DNA of 64,000 bases from positions 58,189 through 122,188 of the forward strand of contig DXCN01000038.1 of the NCBI GenBank assembly GCA_019115985.1, read 5' to 3'. The notes under the pieces were generated by a model. The model was not told the origin of the DNA, did no database searches, and saw nothing but the letters and a program-made list of their open reading frames with translations. Source of the stretch: Candidatus Rothia avicola (GTDB lineage: Bacteria; Actinomycetota; Actinomycetes; Actinomycetales; Micrococcaceae). A program made the position numbers and the translations under genes. Below are positions 16,082 to 26,426 of this stretch, piece by piece (position 1 is the stretch's first letter; every line of letters begins with the position of its first letter).

Positions 16082-18733
16082 CTACTTCTTGCGCTGGTTC
16101 AGAATCGAAATCTGCTCGTTACTGCGATCGTTCACGGCCTCAGTATGCACCTCAGTCTTACCGGACTCAGAGGGAGCTGAGTACTGCAGGAACTTAGGCT
16201 GGGCAGGAATCTTCAGCTGAATCTTCGACTGCTGGGTACGCTGCTTCGACAGGTCCACGCTGTAGAGCATCGACACGGTCTCCTCGCGGATACCGCCCAT
16301 CATGCTCTGGTAGAGTGCATACCCCTCACGCTGGTACTCCACCAGGGGATCACGCTGGGCCATGGCACGCAGGCCAATGCCTTCCTTGAGGTAGTCCATC
16401 TCGTAGAGGTGCTCAGGCCAGCGCTTACCAATGACCGAGAGCACCACGCGGCGCTCAATCTCGCGCATGGCGTCCTCACCCACGGACTCTTCGCGCTCGC
16501 CGTACTGCATCTCAGCGTCAGCCAGTACTTCCTTCACGATCTGGTCGCGGGTGACCTTGGTCTTGTCGCCAGCTTCTTCAGCCAGGTCTTCGGGGGTGAT
16601 GGTAACCGGGAAGATGGTGCGCAGGTTCTCCCAGAGCTTCTCGAAGTCCCAGTCCTCAGCGTGGCCTTCGCCCACCTGGGCATCAATTGCTGAGGTGATA
16701 ACCTCGGTGCGGAACTGGGCAACCTGTTCCTTGAGGTCATCCCCTGCCAGAATCTGGGCGCGGTCCTTGTACATGGCCTCGCGCTGGCGGTTGAGCACAT
16801 CGTCATACTTGAGCACGTTCTTGCGCTGCTCAGCGTTGCGGGCCTCAACCTGGCCCTGGGCGTTGGCGATGACGCGGGAAACAATCTTAGCTTCCAGAGC
16901 AGTATCGTCGGGGGCACCGGCCATCAGGCGGGCAGCTGCCTGGCCGTTGAAGAGGCGCATCAGGTCGTCAGACAGTGACAGGTAGAAGCGGGACTCGCCG
17001 GGGTCGCCCTGGCGGCCCGAACGTCCGCGCAGCTGGTTATCGATGCGGCGGGACTCGTGACGCTCGGTCCCCAGCACATACAGGCCACCCAGGTCTTTAA
17101 CTTCTTCGTGCTCGGCAGCAGAGGCCTGCTCTGCCGCAGCAAGCACCTCGGGCCACTTAGCCTCGTACTCTTCGGGCTTCTCATTGGGGTCAAGACCCAG
17201 GGTCTTCATGGTTTCAACGGCCTCGAACTCGGGGTTACCACCGAGCATAATATCGGTACCGCGGCCTGCCATGTTGGTCGCCACGGTGACGGCACCCTTG
17301 CGGCCGGCCTGGGCCACGATGGCAGCCTCACGGGCATTGTTCTTCGCATTGAGCACCTCATGTCGAATACCGGCCTTCACCAGGAGCTTAGACAGGTACT
17401 CGGACTTCTCAACGCTGGTGGTACCTACCAGCACGGGCTGGCCGGTAGCGTGGCGCTCTTCGATATCTTTGACCACCGCGTTAAACTTGGCGATCTCATT
17501 CTTGTAGACCTTATCGGGCTGATCAACGCGCTGCTTTTCCTTGTTGGTCGGAATCGACACGACACCCAGCTCGTAGGTGTTCATGAATTCAGCAGCCTCG
17601 GTTTCAGCGGTACCGGTCATACCCGAGAGCTTGTCGTACATACGGAAGTAGTTCTGCAGGGTCACGGTCGCCATGGTCTGGTTTTCAGGCTTGACCTCGA
17701 CCTCTTCCTTGGCCTCAATGGCCTGATGGATGCCGTCGTTGTAGCGGCGGCCTGCCAGAATACGGCCGGTGTGCTCATCAACAATCATGACTTCGCCGTT
17801 CATGACGACGTAGTCCTTGTTGCCCTTGAAGAGTTCCTTGGCCTTAATAGCGTTGTTGAGGAAGCCAATCAGGGGGGTGTTCTGTGCTTCGTACAGGTTA
17901 TCGATACCCAGGTGGTCTTCAACCTTATCGATACCCGATTCGAGCACACCCACGGTGCGCTTCTTTTCATCGACCTCGTAGTCTTCGCCGGCCACCAAAG
18001 TACGGGCGATACGAGCAAATTCGTCGTACCAGCGGTTGGCTTCGCCCATGGCGGGGCCAGAAATAATCAGCGGGGTACGGGCCTCGTCGATCAGAATGGA
18101 GTCAACCTCATCGACGATGGCAAAGTTATGGCCGCGCTGCACCTGTTCCTCTGTGGTCCAAGCCATGTTGTCACGCAGGTAGTCGAAACCGAACTCGTTG
18201 TTGGTGCCGTAGGTAATATCGGCTTCGTACTGCTTACGGCGCACATCGGGGGTCTGGTTCGCCAGAATAACGCCCGCCTCCATACCCAAAAACCGGAAGA
18301 CTCGGCCCATCAGGTTAGCCTGGTACTCAGCCAGGTAGTCGTTGACGGTGACCACGTGCACGCCCTTACCGGAGAGGGCATTGAGGTAGGCAGGGGCGGT
18401 GGCGACCAGGGTCTTACCCTCACCGGTTTTCATTTCGGCGATATTGCCCAGGTGCAGGGCTGCACCACCCATGAGCTGCACATCGTAGTGGCGCTTGCCC
18501 AGGGTTCGTTTTGAGGCTTCGCGGACCACAGCAAAAGCTTCGGGGAGCAGAAGGTCCAGTGACTCGCCGTCCTCAACGCGCTTGCGGAAGGCGTCGGTCT
18601 CAGCGCGTAGCTCTGCATCGCTCATCGCAACAAAGCTGTCTTCGAGTGAGTTCACTGCATCGGTGTAAGCACGCAGCTGCTTGAGGACTTTTTGGTCTCC
18701 GCTGCGGAGTAGCTTTTCCAAGAGAGATGCCAC
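16082..18733 (-). CDS. secA: Preprotein translocase ATPase SecA (SecA1 type)
   Basis: Motor that pushes unfolded preproteins through SecYEG; 883 residues. Walker A MKTGEGKT near 99-106, DEAD-like [15 protein letters not shown] near 207, preprotein cross-linking domain about 225-370, and helicase-like second domain with [16 protein letters not shown] near 490. The C-terminal linker is hydrophilic and lacks the CxCx8C zinc tail of proteobacterial SecA, as usual in actinobacteria. ATG at 18733 follows RBS AAGGAG. It lies downstream of hpf as in M. tuberculosis, so this is the essential SecA1 paralogue. Confidence 0.96.
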   Translation of the reverse strand: MASLLEKLLRSGDQKVLKQLRAYTDAVNSLEDSFVAMSDAELRAETDAFRKRVEDGESLDLLLPEAFAVVREASKRTLGKRHYDVQLMGGAALHLGNIAEMKTGEGKTLVATAPAYLNALSGKGVHVVTVNDYLAEYQANLMGRVFRFLGMEAGVILANQTPDVRRKQYEADITYGTNNEFGFDYLRDNMAWTTEEQVQRGHNFAIVDEVDSILIDEARTPLIISGPAMGEANRWYDEFARIARTLVAGEDYEVDEKKRTVGVLESGIDKVEDHLGIDNLYEAQNTPLIGFLNNAIKAKELFKGNKDYVVMNGEVMIVDEHTGRILAGRRYNDGIHQAIEAKEEVEVKPENQTMATVTLQNYFRMYDKLSGMTGTAETEAAEFMNTYELGVVSIPTNKEKQRVDQPDKVYKNEIAKFNAVVKDIEERHATGQPVLVGTTSVEKSEYLSKLLVKAGIRHEVLNAKNNAREAAIVAQAGRKGAVTVATNMAGRGTDIMLGGNPEFEAVETMKTLGLDPNEKPEEYEAKWPEVLAAAEQASAAEHEEVKDLGGLYVLGTERHESRRIDNQLRGRSGRQGDPGESRFYLSLSDDLMRLFNGQAAARLMAGAPDDTALEAKIVSRVIANAQGQVEARNAEQRKNVLKYDDVLNRQREAMYKDRAQILAGDDLKEQVAQFRTEVITSAIDAQVGEGHAEDWDFEKLWENLRTIFPVTITPEDLAEEAGDKTKVTRDQIVKEVLADAEMQYGEREESVGEDAMREIERRVVLSVIGKRWPEHLYEMDYLKEGIGLRAMAQRDPLVEYQREGYALYQSMMGGIREETVSMLYSVDLSKQRTQQSKIQLKIPAQPKFLQYSAPSESGKTEVHTEAVNDRSNEQISILNQRKK

Positions 18734-18895
18734 TGAAGTTTGCTCCTTGATTGGTTTGGTATGGGAGGTGGGCAGGGTGAGCCCACCGTGCTCACTCTAT
18801 TCTAGTTTAGTCCGCAAACGGACTGGGGCCGTTCACCTGTGGGCTTGACGGGCCTACCTTTTAGATTCACAGGGGTAGGGCCGGGCACAGGGCAA

Positions 18896-18942
18896 GGCCC
18901 TCTGCGCTCCCCTACCTGTGGTAGGGGTATGGCAGAGGGCCC
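18896..18942 (-). terminator. Putative terminator after hpf
   Basis: Two stacked stems: GGCCCTCTGC/GCAGAGGGCC outside and CCCCTACC/GGTAGGGG inside. No clear U-run on the minus strand, so efficiency is uncertain. The rest of this 230-base gap carries the secA promoter area, in which I see no firm boxes. Confidence 0.5.
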
Positions 18943-18963
18943 TAGGCCGGGCGGGTATCGACC

Positions 18964-19608
18964 TTAGACGGTACCTTCTTCGAGGGTAATGACGCCGTAG
19001 GACCAGCCCTTGCGGCGGTAGACCGCTGCAGGGGATCCGGTTGCCTTATCGACATAGAGGAAGAAGTCGTGGCCAACCAGCTCCATGCGGTCAACCGCTT
19101 CTTCAGGGGTCAGGTGGTCGGCAGGGAAGCTCTTCTGACGGATTTCGATGGGCGAATCTGCCTCTTCGTGCAGGTCGTATTCGCCAGCAAAAGCTGCTTC
19201 TTCAACCGGCAGGTCCTCGGTCTGAATTTCGGTGAGGGCAACCTGGTCGGTGATGACAGGCAGTGAGCCAGTGGCTTCTGAGACCGAGATGGGGTGCTTG
19301 CCCCCCGCGCGGCGGGTCTTGCGACGGTCGCGGGCGCGGCGGAGGCGTTCTAGGAGCTTGCCATAGGTTTCGTCGAAAACTGCGAACTTATCTTGACCGG
19401 TTGCTTCTGCTCGGAGCACGGGACCGCGGCCGATGACGGTGATTTCCACTCGAATCGCGGCGGGGCCGTTCTGGCCTTCCTTGGTGAACTTGACTTCGAT
19501 GTCGGTTACGTTGTCACCGAGGGCTTCGAACTTGGTGATTTTACTTTCAACGTGTTCCTGCAGACGTTCACTTACTTTGACGTTGCGGCCGGTGATGTTG
19601 AGTTCCAC
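18964..19608 (-). CDS. hpf: Long-form ribosome hibernation promoting factor
   Basis: Protein of 214 residues with the two-domain long-HPF structure: N-terminal beta-alpha fold (about 1-105, VELNITGRNVKVSERLQEHV) and C-terminal dimerisation domain (about 155-214, SFPADHLTPEEAVDRMELVGHDFFLYVDKA). It pairs 70S ribosomes into inactive 100S dimers in slow growth. I prefer GTG at 19608 over ATG at 19620: the family N-terminus begins there and GGAGGG is correctly spaced before it (it would lie inside the ATG version). An 8-bp hairpin (AATACCCG/CGGGTATT, 19633-19661) lies in the leader. Confidence 0.92.
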   Translation of the reverse strand: MELNITGRNVKVSERLQEHVESKITKFEALGDNVTDIEVKFTKEGQNGPAAIRVEITVIGRGPVLRAEATGQDKFAVFDETYGKLLERLRRARDRRKTRRAGGKHPISVSEATGSLPVITDQVALTEIQTEDLPVEEAAFAGEYDLHEEADSPIEIRQKSFPADHLTPEEAVDRMELVGHDFFLYVDKATGSPAAVYRRKGWSYGVITLEEGTV

Positions 19609-19780
19609 AATTCCCTCCATTCTCAGGGGGTGAATACCCGACCCTGTGACTGCCGGGTATTGGGGAATCTATCTTGTGGATTCCTTAACGCCACTCTACG
19701 CTCTTTTGTGGTCTAAGTCATTTTTTTAAGCCTTTTACGGTTCTTTTCGCAGGAAGGACTCAGTATTTTGGTGTCCCACC

Positions 19781-20587
19781 TCATCCTGTGTGATATGACT
19801 GCCGCTTGGGAACATAGGCAATTGTTGCCCCGCCCAGCACGGTGGCGCCCTGGCTGGTCAGCACCCGGTGGCCCTCCCGTAGGGAGGCTCCGGTGGTGAA
19901 CACATCGTCAACCAGCAGGCAGCGGGCCCCCTCTAGACGGTAGTAGCGCCCCAGCTGGTGCAGGGCAGGCTTACCCAGGGTAAGTTTTCCCTGCATCTGC
20001 CGGTGGCGCTCTTCGAGGCCCAGGGTTTTCTGGGCTTGGGCACCTTTGGCACCGCGCATTCCCCGCTTCCAGGCAGGAACCTGGGCGAGCGCGTCCGCTA
20101 CCTTGACCGGTGCCGGGTAGCGCAGGAGGGGCGGAACCGCGCGGGCTAGGAGCGGGGCTGGGGCATAGCCCCGCCTGCGCACCGAGGCCCGGCTGGAGGG
20201 CAGGGGTACCAGGTAGATGGGCTCAGCGGGCGCCAGTTTGCTCTCGCTCAGCTCTAGAAGGCAGGTCACGGCCCGGGCCAGGGCCGAAGCGAGATAGGAG
20301 CTCAGGTCAGTGCGTCCGGCGTCCTTATAGGCCAGGACGCAGCGCCCCAGCTCGTGCTCGTAGCGGCCAGCAGACACCACCGGCAGCTGCGTGCCGGGCA
20401 GGGTGATGGTCTGTAGGTTGAGGGTGGCCAGGCGCACCAGCCGGGCGCAGAGGGGGCAGAGGGCAGCGGACGCCAGCATGCTGGGTCCGTAGGTCTGGCA
20501 GCTGGCGCAGACCCTGGGAAAGAAGAGTTCTGCGGTCTGCCGCCAGCTGGTCAGCATATCGGGCAGAAGAGGGTGGGCGGACGTCAT
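19781..20587 (-). CDS. comF: ComF-family phosphoribosyltransferase-like protein
   Basis: Protein of 268 residues. N-terminal zinc-finger-like Cys pairs (CASCQTYG and LCPLCARLV, about 27-50) are followed by a type I phosphoribosyltransferase fold with PRPP loop CLLVDDVFTTGASLREG near 220-236. ComF proteins help single-stranded DNA handling during natural transformation; in actinobacteria the gene is conserved between lpqB and hpf whether or not competence is known, so competence is not proven here. Confidence 0.85.
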   Translation of the reverse strand: MTSAHPLLPDMLTSWRQTAELFFPRVCASCQTYGPSMLASAALCPLCARLVRLATLNLQTITLPGTQLPVVSAGRYEHELGRCVLAYKDAGRTDLSSYLASALARAVTCLLELSESKLAPAEPIYLVPLPSSRASVRRRGYAPAPLLARAVPPLLRYPAPVKVADALAQVPAWKRGMRGAKGAQAQKTLGLEERHRQMQGKLTLGKPALHQLGRYYRLEGARCLLVDDVFTTGASLREGHRVLTSQGATVLGGATIAYVPKRQSYHTG

Positions 20588-20655
20588 ACCCCCAGTCTGG
20601 CGGGGTCAGGCGGCTACCTACCAGGGCTGGGGATAAGTGGTCCAGACCACTTCTC

Positions 20656-22350
20656 TTAGCCGGCGTAGTTGATTTCGCTGAGGCTGCTTTCAATGCGGGT
20701 CCAGCTCAGCCCGGCTACGATGTAGAGCCCGCCATCCCTGGTTATCGCAACTGCCTGGTCAATACCGTTGCCGGTGACAATGCGGGTAATGCCTTGCAGG
20801 GAATCGTACTGGGTGTTCTCGCCGGTCAGTGAGACCAGTTCGGTCTGGGTGGTGTCGGTGTTCCAGAGGAAGACCTCCACGTCGCTGGCCCATTCAGCCC
20901 CGCGCGGGTTAATCTCTGCGCCCAGGCGCACCGGGTCAAGGAGCTGGGTGGGGGTACCGTCTGCCGACCGGCGGATAGCCGAGACCCAGGCCCCGTAATT
21001 GCTACCGTCGGCTGCCGAGGTGACCAGTACGGCCCGGCTACCGTCGCGGGCGATAGAAATGCTCTGCAGGAACTCCCCTTCGATCCAGCTGGTGACCTCG
21101 CGGGCAGCGCTGTCTTCCTGGCCTGCGGCGATAACCCGAACAGAGCCGTCCTGCTCCCCCACCCAGAGCCAGTTCTGGTGGTCAAAACAGGGCGCTAGCA
21201 CGTGGGTTCCCCGGTAGACCGAGCGGGCACCGTTGGAGTTAGCCAGCCAAATCTCGTTCTGCCCTGTGTTGGTGTAGGCGTAGTAGTTACGGGTGTAGTT
21301 CATGGCGGGCAGGGTAATGAGGGCCTGGGCCGAGGTCTCTACGATGGTCTGCTGGCTGGCAGTATCGTCCAGGGCTGCCCGGGCGATCAGGCGGTTATCT
21401 TCGATACCCACGATGTTGCTGGCGACTTCGGGGTTAACTGCCGGTTCCCGGTAGTTCTCGAGGGTGGGGGCCGCAAGGATCTGGTCGTTGATGGTGAGCT
21501 GCACCGTGGTGACCGAGGCAAGGTTGGTGAGGGTCTGGGTGAGCTGGGTACGTAGGCGCTCGGTTTCAAGGGCGCTGGCTGCGGTGAGGGAAGTACCCCC
21601 GGAGAGCTGGATGTCAGCCACCCCGTTTTCGATAGGGACAGAGTTTCGGGTCAGGCTGGTATCGGCCGGTACAGCGGTCACCACAGCCCCGGTGAGGTAG
21701 GGGGCCGGCCCTTCAAGGAGTACCCTCACCAGGGAGGTAGCTACCGTGGTGCGTTCGGCGAACCAGCGCACATCGGGCACAGCGTAGGTATAGGTGGGGT
21801 CGTAGAAGTAGAGGGTGAAGGGGTTGAAGACGTCCGCGAATTCGTTCCTGCTCAGCACCGTTCCGTCGGGAGCGGAGGAGATACGCCACTCCCCGTCGAC
21901 CTGGCGCAGGGTGAACTCTACCTCGGTATCAGCCACTGTGGTGTAGGAGGTAGCCAGGCCCTTATCGTCAACCAGGGTGCTCGTGGGCACGGTGACCAGG
22001 TAGCTTGAGTCGTTGACGGAGGCCGTGGTGAAGGATGAGTTGTAGACCAGGGTGCGCCCGTCCGGCTTCCAGGACTGGGCCAGGTCTTCGGTCAGGTAGA
22101 GCCTAGCTACGCTGTAGTCGTCCTTCACCCCTACCCCGGCGTGCAAGAAGCCCTCAATGATCTCGGTGGGCCGGGCCCCGGGGGTGGGCCCTTCAGGTGA
22201 GTTGCCGCTGGTGGAGGTGCTGCCCGTAGCCTGGGGGTCGGCGTAGTGGTTGACTTCGCCGTCGGTGGGGATGGTAGCGCAGGCGGTGAGGGTCGCGAGA
22301 GAGCTCAGGGCCAGGCCAAGGGCTGACCGGCGGGAAAGGTTAGGGTTCAA
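20656..22350 (-). CDS. lpqB: LpqB lipoprotein (GerMN and beta-propeller domains)
   Basis: Membrane-anchored partner of MtrB, about 564 residues. Signal peptide with twin Arg (LSRRSALGLALSSLATLTAC) and lipobox LTAC; then a mature N-terminal domain (about 60-190), a GerMN domain (about 205-300) and a C-terminal propeller-like region (about 330-560). LpqB is known to influence MtrAB signalling in mycobacteria. I place the start at TTG 22350 because GGAG lies 7 bases upstream and the signal peptide begins there; an ATG at 22401 would add 17 Pro-rich residues before it. Overlaps the end of mtrB by 11 bases. Confidence 0.88.
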   Translation of the reverse strand: MNPNLSRRSALGLALSSLATLTACATIPTDGEVNHYADPQATGSTSTSGNSPEGPTPGARPTEIIEGFLHAGVGVKDDYSVARLYLTEDLAQSWKPDGRTLVYNSSFTTASVNDSSYLVTVPTSTLVDDKGLATSYTTVADTEVEFTLRQVDGEWRISSAPDGTVLSRNEFADVFNPFTLYFYDPTYTYAVPDVRWFAERTTVATSLVRVLLEGPAPYLTGAVVTAVPADTSLTRNSVPIENGVADIQLSGGTSLTAASALETERLRTQLTQTLTNLASVTTVQLTINDQILAAPTLENYREPAVNPEVASNIVGIEDNRLIARAALDDTASQQTIVETSAQALITLPAMNYTRNYYAYTNTGQNEIWLANSNGARSVYRGTHVLAPCFDHQNWLWVGEQDGSVRVIAAGQEDSAAREVTSWIEGEFLQSISIARDGSRAVLVTSAADGSNYGAWVSAIRRSADGTPTQLLDPVRLGAEINPRGAEWASDVEVFLWNTDTTQTELVSLTGENTQYDSLQGITRIVTGNGIDQAVAITRDGGLYIVAGLSWTRIESSLSEINYAG

Positions 22351-24043
22351 CGGTGGGCTCCGAGGGGTTTGAGGCGTCGGGGTTCGCGGTCGGGGTGGCA
22401 CCGGTAGCCGGAGCGGACGGTGCGGGTAGCGGCTCGCCGCTCAGCAGGACCGGGGAAGGGCCCATGGGCACATCCTGGTCAATGGGGATGGTCATGCGGA
22501 AGCTGGCCCCCTGCCCCTTAATACCCCAGGCTTCGAGGGTTCCCTGGTGCAGGCGGACGTCCTCGGCGGCGATAGAGAGCCCCAGGCCGGTACCGCCCAG
22601 GGTGCGTTTGCGAGAAGTGTCAGCCCGCCAGAAGCGGTTGAAGACCTGCTCGGCTTCTTCGGGGCTCAGGCCGATACCGTGGTCACGCACGGCAACGCCC
22701 AGGGTACTTTCGGTGGCGTCCACGTACACGTCGATGGGCTGACCCTCGGAGTGCTCTACGGCGTTGAAGAGGAGGTTTCGTAGCACTCTTTCGATACGGC
22801 GGTGGTCCATATCGACCATAATCTCGGTGTGCTCGGTGTGCACGGTCAAACTGGTGTTGGTGCGAATCAGGTGGGGCTCTACGGCCTTGAGTACCTCATT
22901 GAGCACGGTTATGAAATCAACCGACACCGTATCGAGAGTCTGGGAGCCGGCATCGAAACGGGAGATTTCGAGCAGGTCAGCCAGCAGGGAGTCGAAGCGA
23001 TCCACCTGGTTATAGAGCAGCTCGGTGGAGCGCTTGTAGAGGGGCTCCATGTTATCGCGGTTATCGTGCAGCATATCGGCTGCCATGCGCACCGTTGTGA
23101 GCGGGGTACGCAGCTCGTGCGATACGTCAGACACAAAGCGCTGCTGCATGGTCGACAGCTTCTCAAGACGAGAAATCTGGTCTTGCAAGGAGTCCGCCAT
23201 ACGGTTAAAAGACATACCCAGGCGTGCCGTCTCGTTCTGGCCGCGCACCAGCACACGCTGATCCAGGTCACCGGCTGCCAGTTTCTCAGCGGTAATAGCG
23301 GTAGAACTAATCGGGCGAATCACGAAACGGGCAATCATCCACACGATAGTCAGAACCACCACCAGAAGCACACCAAAACCCACCCAGACCACCAGGTTGA
23401 TGTACTGCACAGTCGCCTGTGAGGTCGACAGGTCATAAATCAGGTAGAGGGAATAGTCAGGGTTCTGAGGTATCGAGATACTGGTGCCGACCACCAGAAC
23501 CGGGGTGCGGCGTCCATCCGCTGAGGTAATACTCGAAGACTGCCAGTAAATACCCGTGCCCTCACTCACGCTCTGGGCGAGCAACTGGGGTACATCGCTG
23601 ACCGTGACCTCGCTACTCTGGGCCTGCTCCACGATAAAGCCATCGGTGGTAGCGTTCACGTCCTTAAGAAGCACCCAGTTACGGTTGCTATCGGCTCTAC
23701 TGCTCTCAAGTACGGTCAAGAAACGCGAAACATCGCGCTGAATCTCGGTGCGGCCGGTGGCGTCAGAGCCATTGATGAGGGTCTGCACATTACTAAAACC
23801 GGCCGATGACTCTTCCAGGGCCTGCTCCAGGTTGCCGCGGAAGAGGGAGTTAGCGATCTGGTGGGAGATAAAGGACCCCACAAAGATGAAAGCAACTAGC
23901 AGCAGGCCAGCAGCAGCCACTACAGCTCGAAACTGGAGGGACTGCTGCCAGAGCCTGCGGGCGCTGGCCAGGGGCCCGCAGGCCCGGGAGGGGCCTGCAG
24001 GGGCAGTAGTCCGAGCGGACGCACGAGGTAAAGTACCAGCCAC
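22340..24043 (-). CDS. mtrB: Sensor histidine kinase MtrB
   Basis: Two-component kinase of 567 residues. Two membrane helices (about 35-58 and 200-223) flank an extracytoplasmic sensor of about 140 residues. A HAMP domain (about 225-285), HisKA with SDVSHELRTPLTTVRMAADM (phospho-His about 310) and HATPase_c with NLLFNAVEH and RDHGIGLSPEEAEQ follow. A Pro/Ala-rich tail ends the protein. It phosphorylates MtrA and controls cell-wall remodelling and division genes in actinobacteria. Starts 3 bases after mtrA; overlaps lpqB. Confidence 0.94.
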   Translation of the reverse strand: MAGTLPRASARTTAPAGPSRACGPLASARRLWQQSLQFRAVVAAAGLLLVAFIFVGSFISHQIANSLFRGNLEQALEESSAGFSNVQTLINGSDATGRTEIQRDVSRFLTVLESSRADSNRNWVLLKDVNATTDGFIVEQAQSSEVTVSDVPQLLAQSVSEGTGIYWQSSSITSADGRRTPVLVVGTSISIPQNPDYSLYLIYDLSTSQATVQYINLVVWVGFGVLLVVVLTIVWMIARFVIRPISSTAITAEKLAAGDLDQRVLVRGQNETARLGMSFNRMADSLQDQISRLEKLSTMQQRFVSDVSHELRTPLTTVRMAADMLHDNRDNMEPLYKRSTELLYNQVDRFDSLLADLLEISRFDAGSQTLDTVSVDFITVLNEVLKAVEPHLIRTNTSLTVHTEHTEIMVDMDHRRIERVLRNLLFNAVEHSEGQPIDVYVDATESTLGVAVRDHGIGLSPEEAEQVFNRFWRADTSRKRTLGGTGLGLSIAAEDVRLHQGTLEAWGIKGQGASFRMTIPIDQDVPMGPSPVLLSGEPLPAPSAPATGATPTANPDASNPSEPTVEP

Positions 24044-24046
24044 GGG

Positions 24047-24730
24047 TTAACGGTGGCCTGCTGCGGCCTTGTAGCCCACACCGCGCACGGTCAACACAAT
24101 CTCGGGGTTCTCGGGGTCGCGTTCAATCTTGGCGCGCAGACGCTGAATATGCACGTTGACCAGGCGGGAATCGACGGTCTTTTCATAGCCCCACACATTG
24201 CCCAGCAGGGCCTCGCGGGTCATGACCTGGCCGGGCTGGCGGGCCAGGTTCGCCAGAAGTTCAAATTCAAGGGGGGTGAGCTGAATGTTTTCGCCCTCGC
24301 GGCTCACCGTATGACCCGCCAGGTCAATGGTGAGATTACCGATACGCAAAGGTTCGTTATGGCGGTCTTCGCGCGGGCGCAGGCGGGCGCGGACTCGGGC
24401 CAGCATCTCAGCGGGCTTGAAGGGCTTGGTCATATAGTCATCGGCGCCAGCCTCTAGCCCCTTGACCACGTCCTCGGTATCACCCTTGGCGGTCAGCATG
24501 ATAATGGGTACGTCTGACTCCTCGCGAATCTGGGTGCAGACCTCAATGCCGTCCATGCCCGGCAACATGAAGTCCAGCAGAATCAGGTCGGGGTGGTGGG
24601 TAGCAAAAGCCTCAAAGGCCCGGTCACCGGTGTCGCAGAAGACCGTCTCGTAGCCCTCCTGTGCCAGCACGATACCGACCATCTCTGACAGGGCATCGTC
24701 GTCGTCAACTACAAGAATGGTTTCTTTCAC
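24047..24730 (-). CDS. mtrA: Response regulator MtrA
   Basis: OmpR-family regulator, 227 residues. Receiver domain (about 1-115) with acidic pocket ILVVDDDDA, phospho-acceptor Asp about 53 in LLDFMLPGMDG and Lys in MTKPFKP. The winged-helix DNA-binding domain (about 130-227) contains VDSRLVNVHIQRLRAKIE. GTG at 24730 with AGGAG seven bases upstream is the likely start; the ATG at 24754 adds residues not seen in the family. First gene of mtrA-mtrB-lpqB; a TACACT -10-like box lies just upstream. Confidence 0.95.
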   Translation of the reverse strand: MKETILVVDDDDALSEMVGIVLAQEGYETVFCDTGDRAFEAFATHHPDLILLDFMLPGMDGIEVCTQIREESDVPIIMLTAKGDTEDVVKGLEAGADDYMTKPFKPAEMLARVRARLRPREDRHNEPLRIGNLTIDLAGHTVSREGENIQLTPLEFELLANLARQPGQVMTREALLGNVWGYEKTVDSRLVNVHIQRLRAKIERDPENPEIVLTVRGVGYKAAAGHR

Positions 24731-24798
24731 GGTGGGTCTCCTGGTGAGGTTCACAATGGGCCTCCCCCTAGTGTACCGGGGTTAGGCGGTGAGCCGGT

Positions 24799-25926
24799 TT
24801 AGGCGTCTTGGGCGATTTCAGACAGGGCACGGGCTGTCTCGGTCAGGTGCCCCAGAACGGTAGTAGCCCGCTGCGGGTCAGTGGCAGCCAGGCTACCGGT
24901 TTCGGTCAGCACCAGCTGGTTGAGAAGCTTCTTCCCCAGACCAAGATCCGACCAGGTACGCCACAGCCCTCGGGCCAGGTCGCCAGCAGGCACCCGGACC
25001 AACGGATCAACAACCTCTAGGTAAAGCCCCCGCCCAGCTTCTAGGCGGGGGGCTAGGGCCTCCCAGGCTGAGGTCGGCTGGCCCACCATCGACAGCAGGG
25101 GGGTAGAAAGAGTCTGCCTGACCTCAGGGTGTAGCTTCACATAATCAGTCCGGGTGACCACCTGAGCACCCAGGCCCTCTAGCTCCTCGTGCAGAGCCCC
25201 CAGCAGGGCCACCAGCTCATGACGCGGCACAGCCCGCAGGGTACGGTAGCCGCTAGAGGTCGGCAGCTGGCCTGCCGCCACCTCAACGAGCAAGGGCTCT
25301 TCTACCTGCACCAGCACCTGCGCGCCAGGCACAGCCTGACGCAGCAGCTTCACCACACCGTGAAAACCAGCCCGCAGGGCCTCGGCAAGATCGCGCCGAG
25401 CACCATGATCTGAGAGGACGCGCTCGCCACTGGTTAAGTAGGTACTGGCAGCTAGGCTCAGCGGCCCCAGCAGACGCAGCTTGATGGTTCCGGGGGCAGC
25501 CCCGCTTTCCTTCCCCACGACGTCCGCCAGGATATTGATATCAGATTCCAGAAGCGACCTGGCGGCGTCCCCCTCAGCAGCATAGCCGCCCGTGAGCCGC
25601 CAACCTGCGGCAGTGCCGTCCGCACTCAACCCTTCTAGAGCTGCAATAGACCGTGCCAACAGGGTTGCCCGGTAGCCCCGGTCAGCCAGCTCCGGCAGAT
25701 AACTAATATGGGGCTCCCCCAGCTCACCGCGGACACGGGTCACCGCATCGAACACATCGTCCCCCGCCCAGGGGCCAAGGCCGGTAGCCCTAACCGTCAG
25801 GTGCTCTTCAAAGGTCAGCGGGCTCTCTAAGTCCTTGCGGGCAGCCAACATTTCGGCGTCAGTCGGCAGGTAGAGGGCAGGGCGAGCAGGCCTAGAAGCA
25901 GGCATAGAGGTAACTCTTTCTGCCAC
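24799..25926 (-). CDS. MetE/UROD-superfamily protein (methionine-synthase-like)
   Basis: Protein of 375 residues resembling the short actinobacterial 'cobalamin-independent methionine synthase family' proteins found near mnmA (compare M. tuberculosis Rv3015c). Recognisable are GPWAGDDVFDAVTRVRGELG, ELPHISYLPEL-like wording near 75-85 and QVLVQVEEPLLVEVAAGQLP near 200. It is half the size of true MetE, and the Cys/His zinc ligands of MetE are not seen (the sequence has no Cys), so methyl transfer to homocysteine is doubtful. True activity unknown. Not obviously co-transcribed with mtrA, which begins after a gap of 68 bases. Confidence 0.7.
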   Translation of the reverse strand: MAERVTSMPASRPARPALYLPTDAEMLAARKDLESPLTFEEHLTVRATGLGPWAGDDVFDAVTRVRGELGEPHISYLPELADRGYRATLLARSIAALEGLSADGTAAGWRLTGGYAAEGDAARSLLESDINILADVVGKESGAAPGTIKLRLLGPLSLAASTYLTSGERVLSDHGARRDLAEALRAGFHGVVKLLRQAVPGAQVLVQVEEPLLVEVAAGQLPTSSGYRTLRAVPRHELVALLGALHEELEGLGAQVVTRTDYVKLHPEVRQTLSTPLLSMVGQPTSAWEALAPRLEAGRGLYLEVVDPLVRVPAGDLARGLWRTWSDLGLGKKLLNQLVLTETGSLAATDPQRATTVLGHLTETARALSEIAQDA

Positions 25927-25966
25927 CTACCGGTGGCTGTAGCATTGCGGACTGAAAGTTGAGCGG

Positions 25967-26347
25967 CTAGGACTTCTGTTCGGTCTCAGCCGCAATCTTC
26001 TCGTGGTGCCTTATCACCTCAGAAATAATGAAGTTCAGGAACTTCTCGGCAAACTCCGGGTCAAGGTGGGCAGCTTCAGCCAGCGAGCGCAGGCGCTTAA
26101 TCTGGGCTTCCTCCCGCCCCGGATCTCCCGCCGGCAGAGAATGCTCAGCCTTGAGGCGGCCGACACGCTGGGTTGCGCGGAAACGCTCAGCGAGAATATG
26201 CACCAGGGCTGCGTCCATGTTGTCGATGGTCTGACGCATAGTGAAAAGTTCTTCCAGGACGGCCGGGTCGACCCCAGCCATCGAGGTGGCACGGGTATCG
26301 AAGTCAGCGTGGGCCTGCACGTCGTGGGCCTTCGGAGTTGTGTTCAT
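25967..26347 (-). CDS. Chorismate mutase (AroQ class)
   Basis: Small all-helical protein of 126 residues. After a 30-residue N-terminal extension the AroQ fold begins with LRQTIDNMDAALVHILAERF (about 37-57), followed by RVGRLKAEHSLPAGDPGRE (about 62-80), which holds the conserved basic residues. It converts chorismate to prephenate for Phe/Tyr synthesis. Asp replaces one usual residue in the helix 1 'IDxxD' pattern. A role as a free-standing mutase, stimulated by DAHP synthase as in other actinobacteria, is possible but not visible here. Confidence 0.85.
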   Translation of the reverse strand: MNTTPKAHDVQAHADFDTRATSMAGVDPAVLEELFTMRQTIDNMDAALVHILAERFRATQRVGRLKAEHSLPAGDPGREEAQIKRLRSLAEAAHLDPEFAEKFLNFIISEVIRHHEKIAAETEQKS

Positions 26348-26426
26348 GTGTTTAGTCTAAAAACCTCAGGTGCTGTTTGCAGGAACAAGCCCACAGATTT
26401 CACCTTGTGGACTTGTCACGGTATGC

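Noticed and set aside
17057..18514. 485-codon open frame opposite secA
   Set aside because: It lies wholly antisense to a highly conserved gene, has no RBS, and its composition is that of reverse-complemented secA codons.
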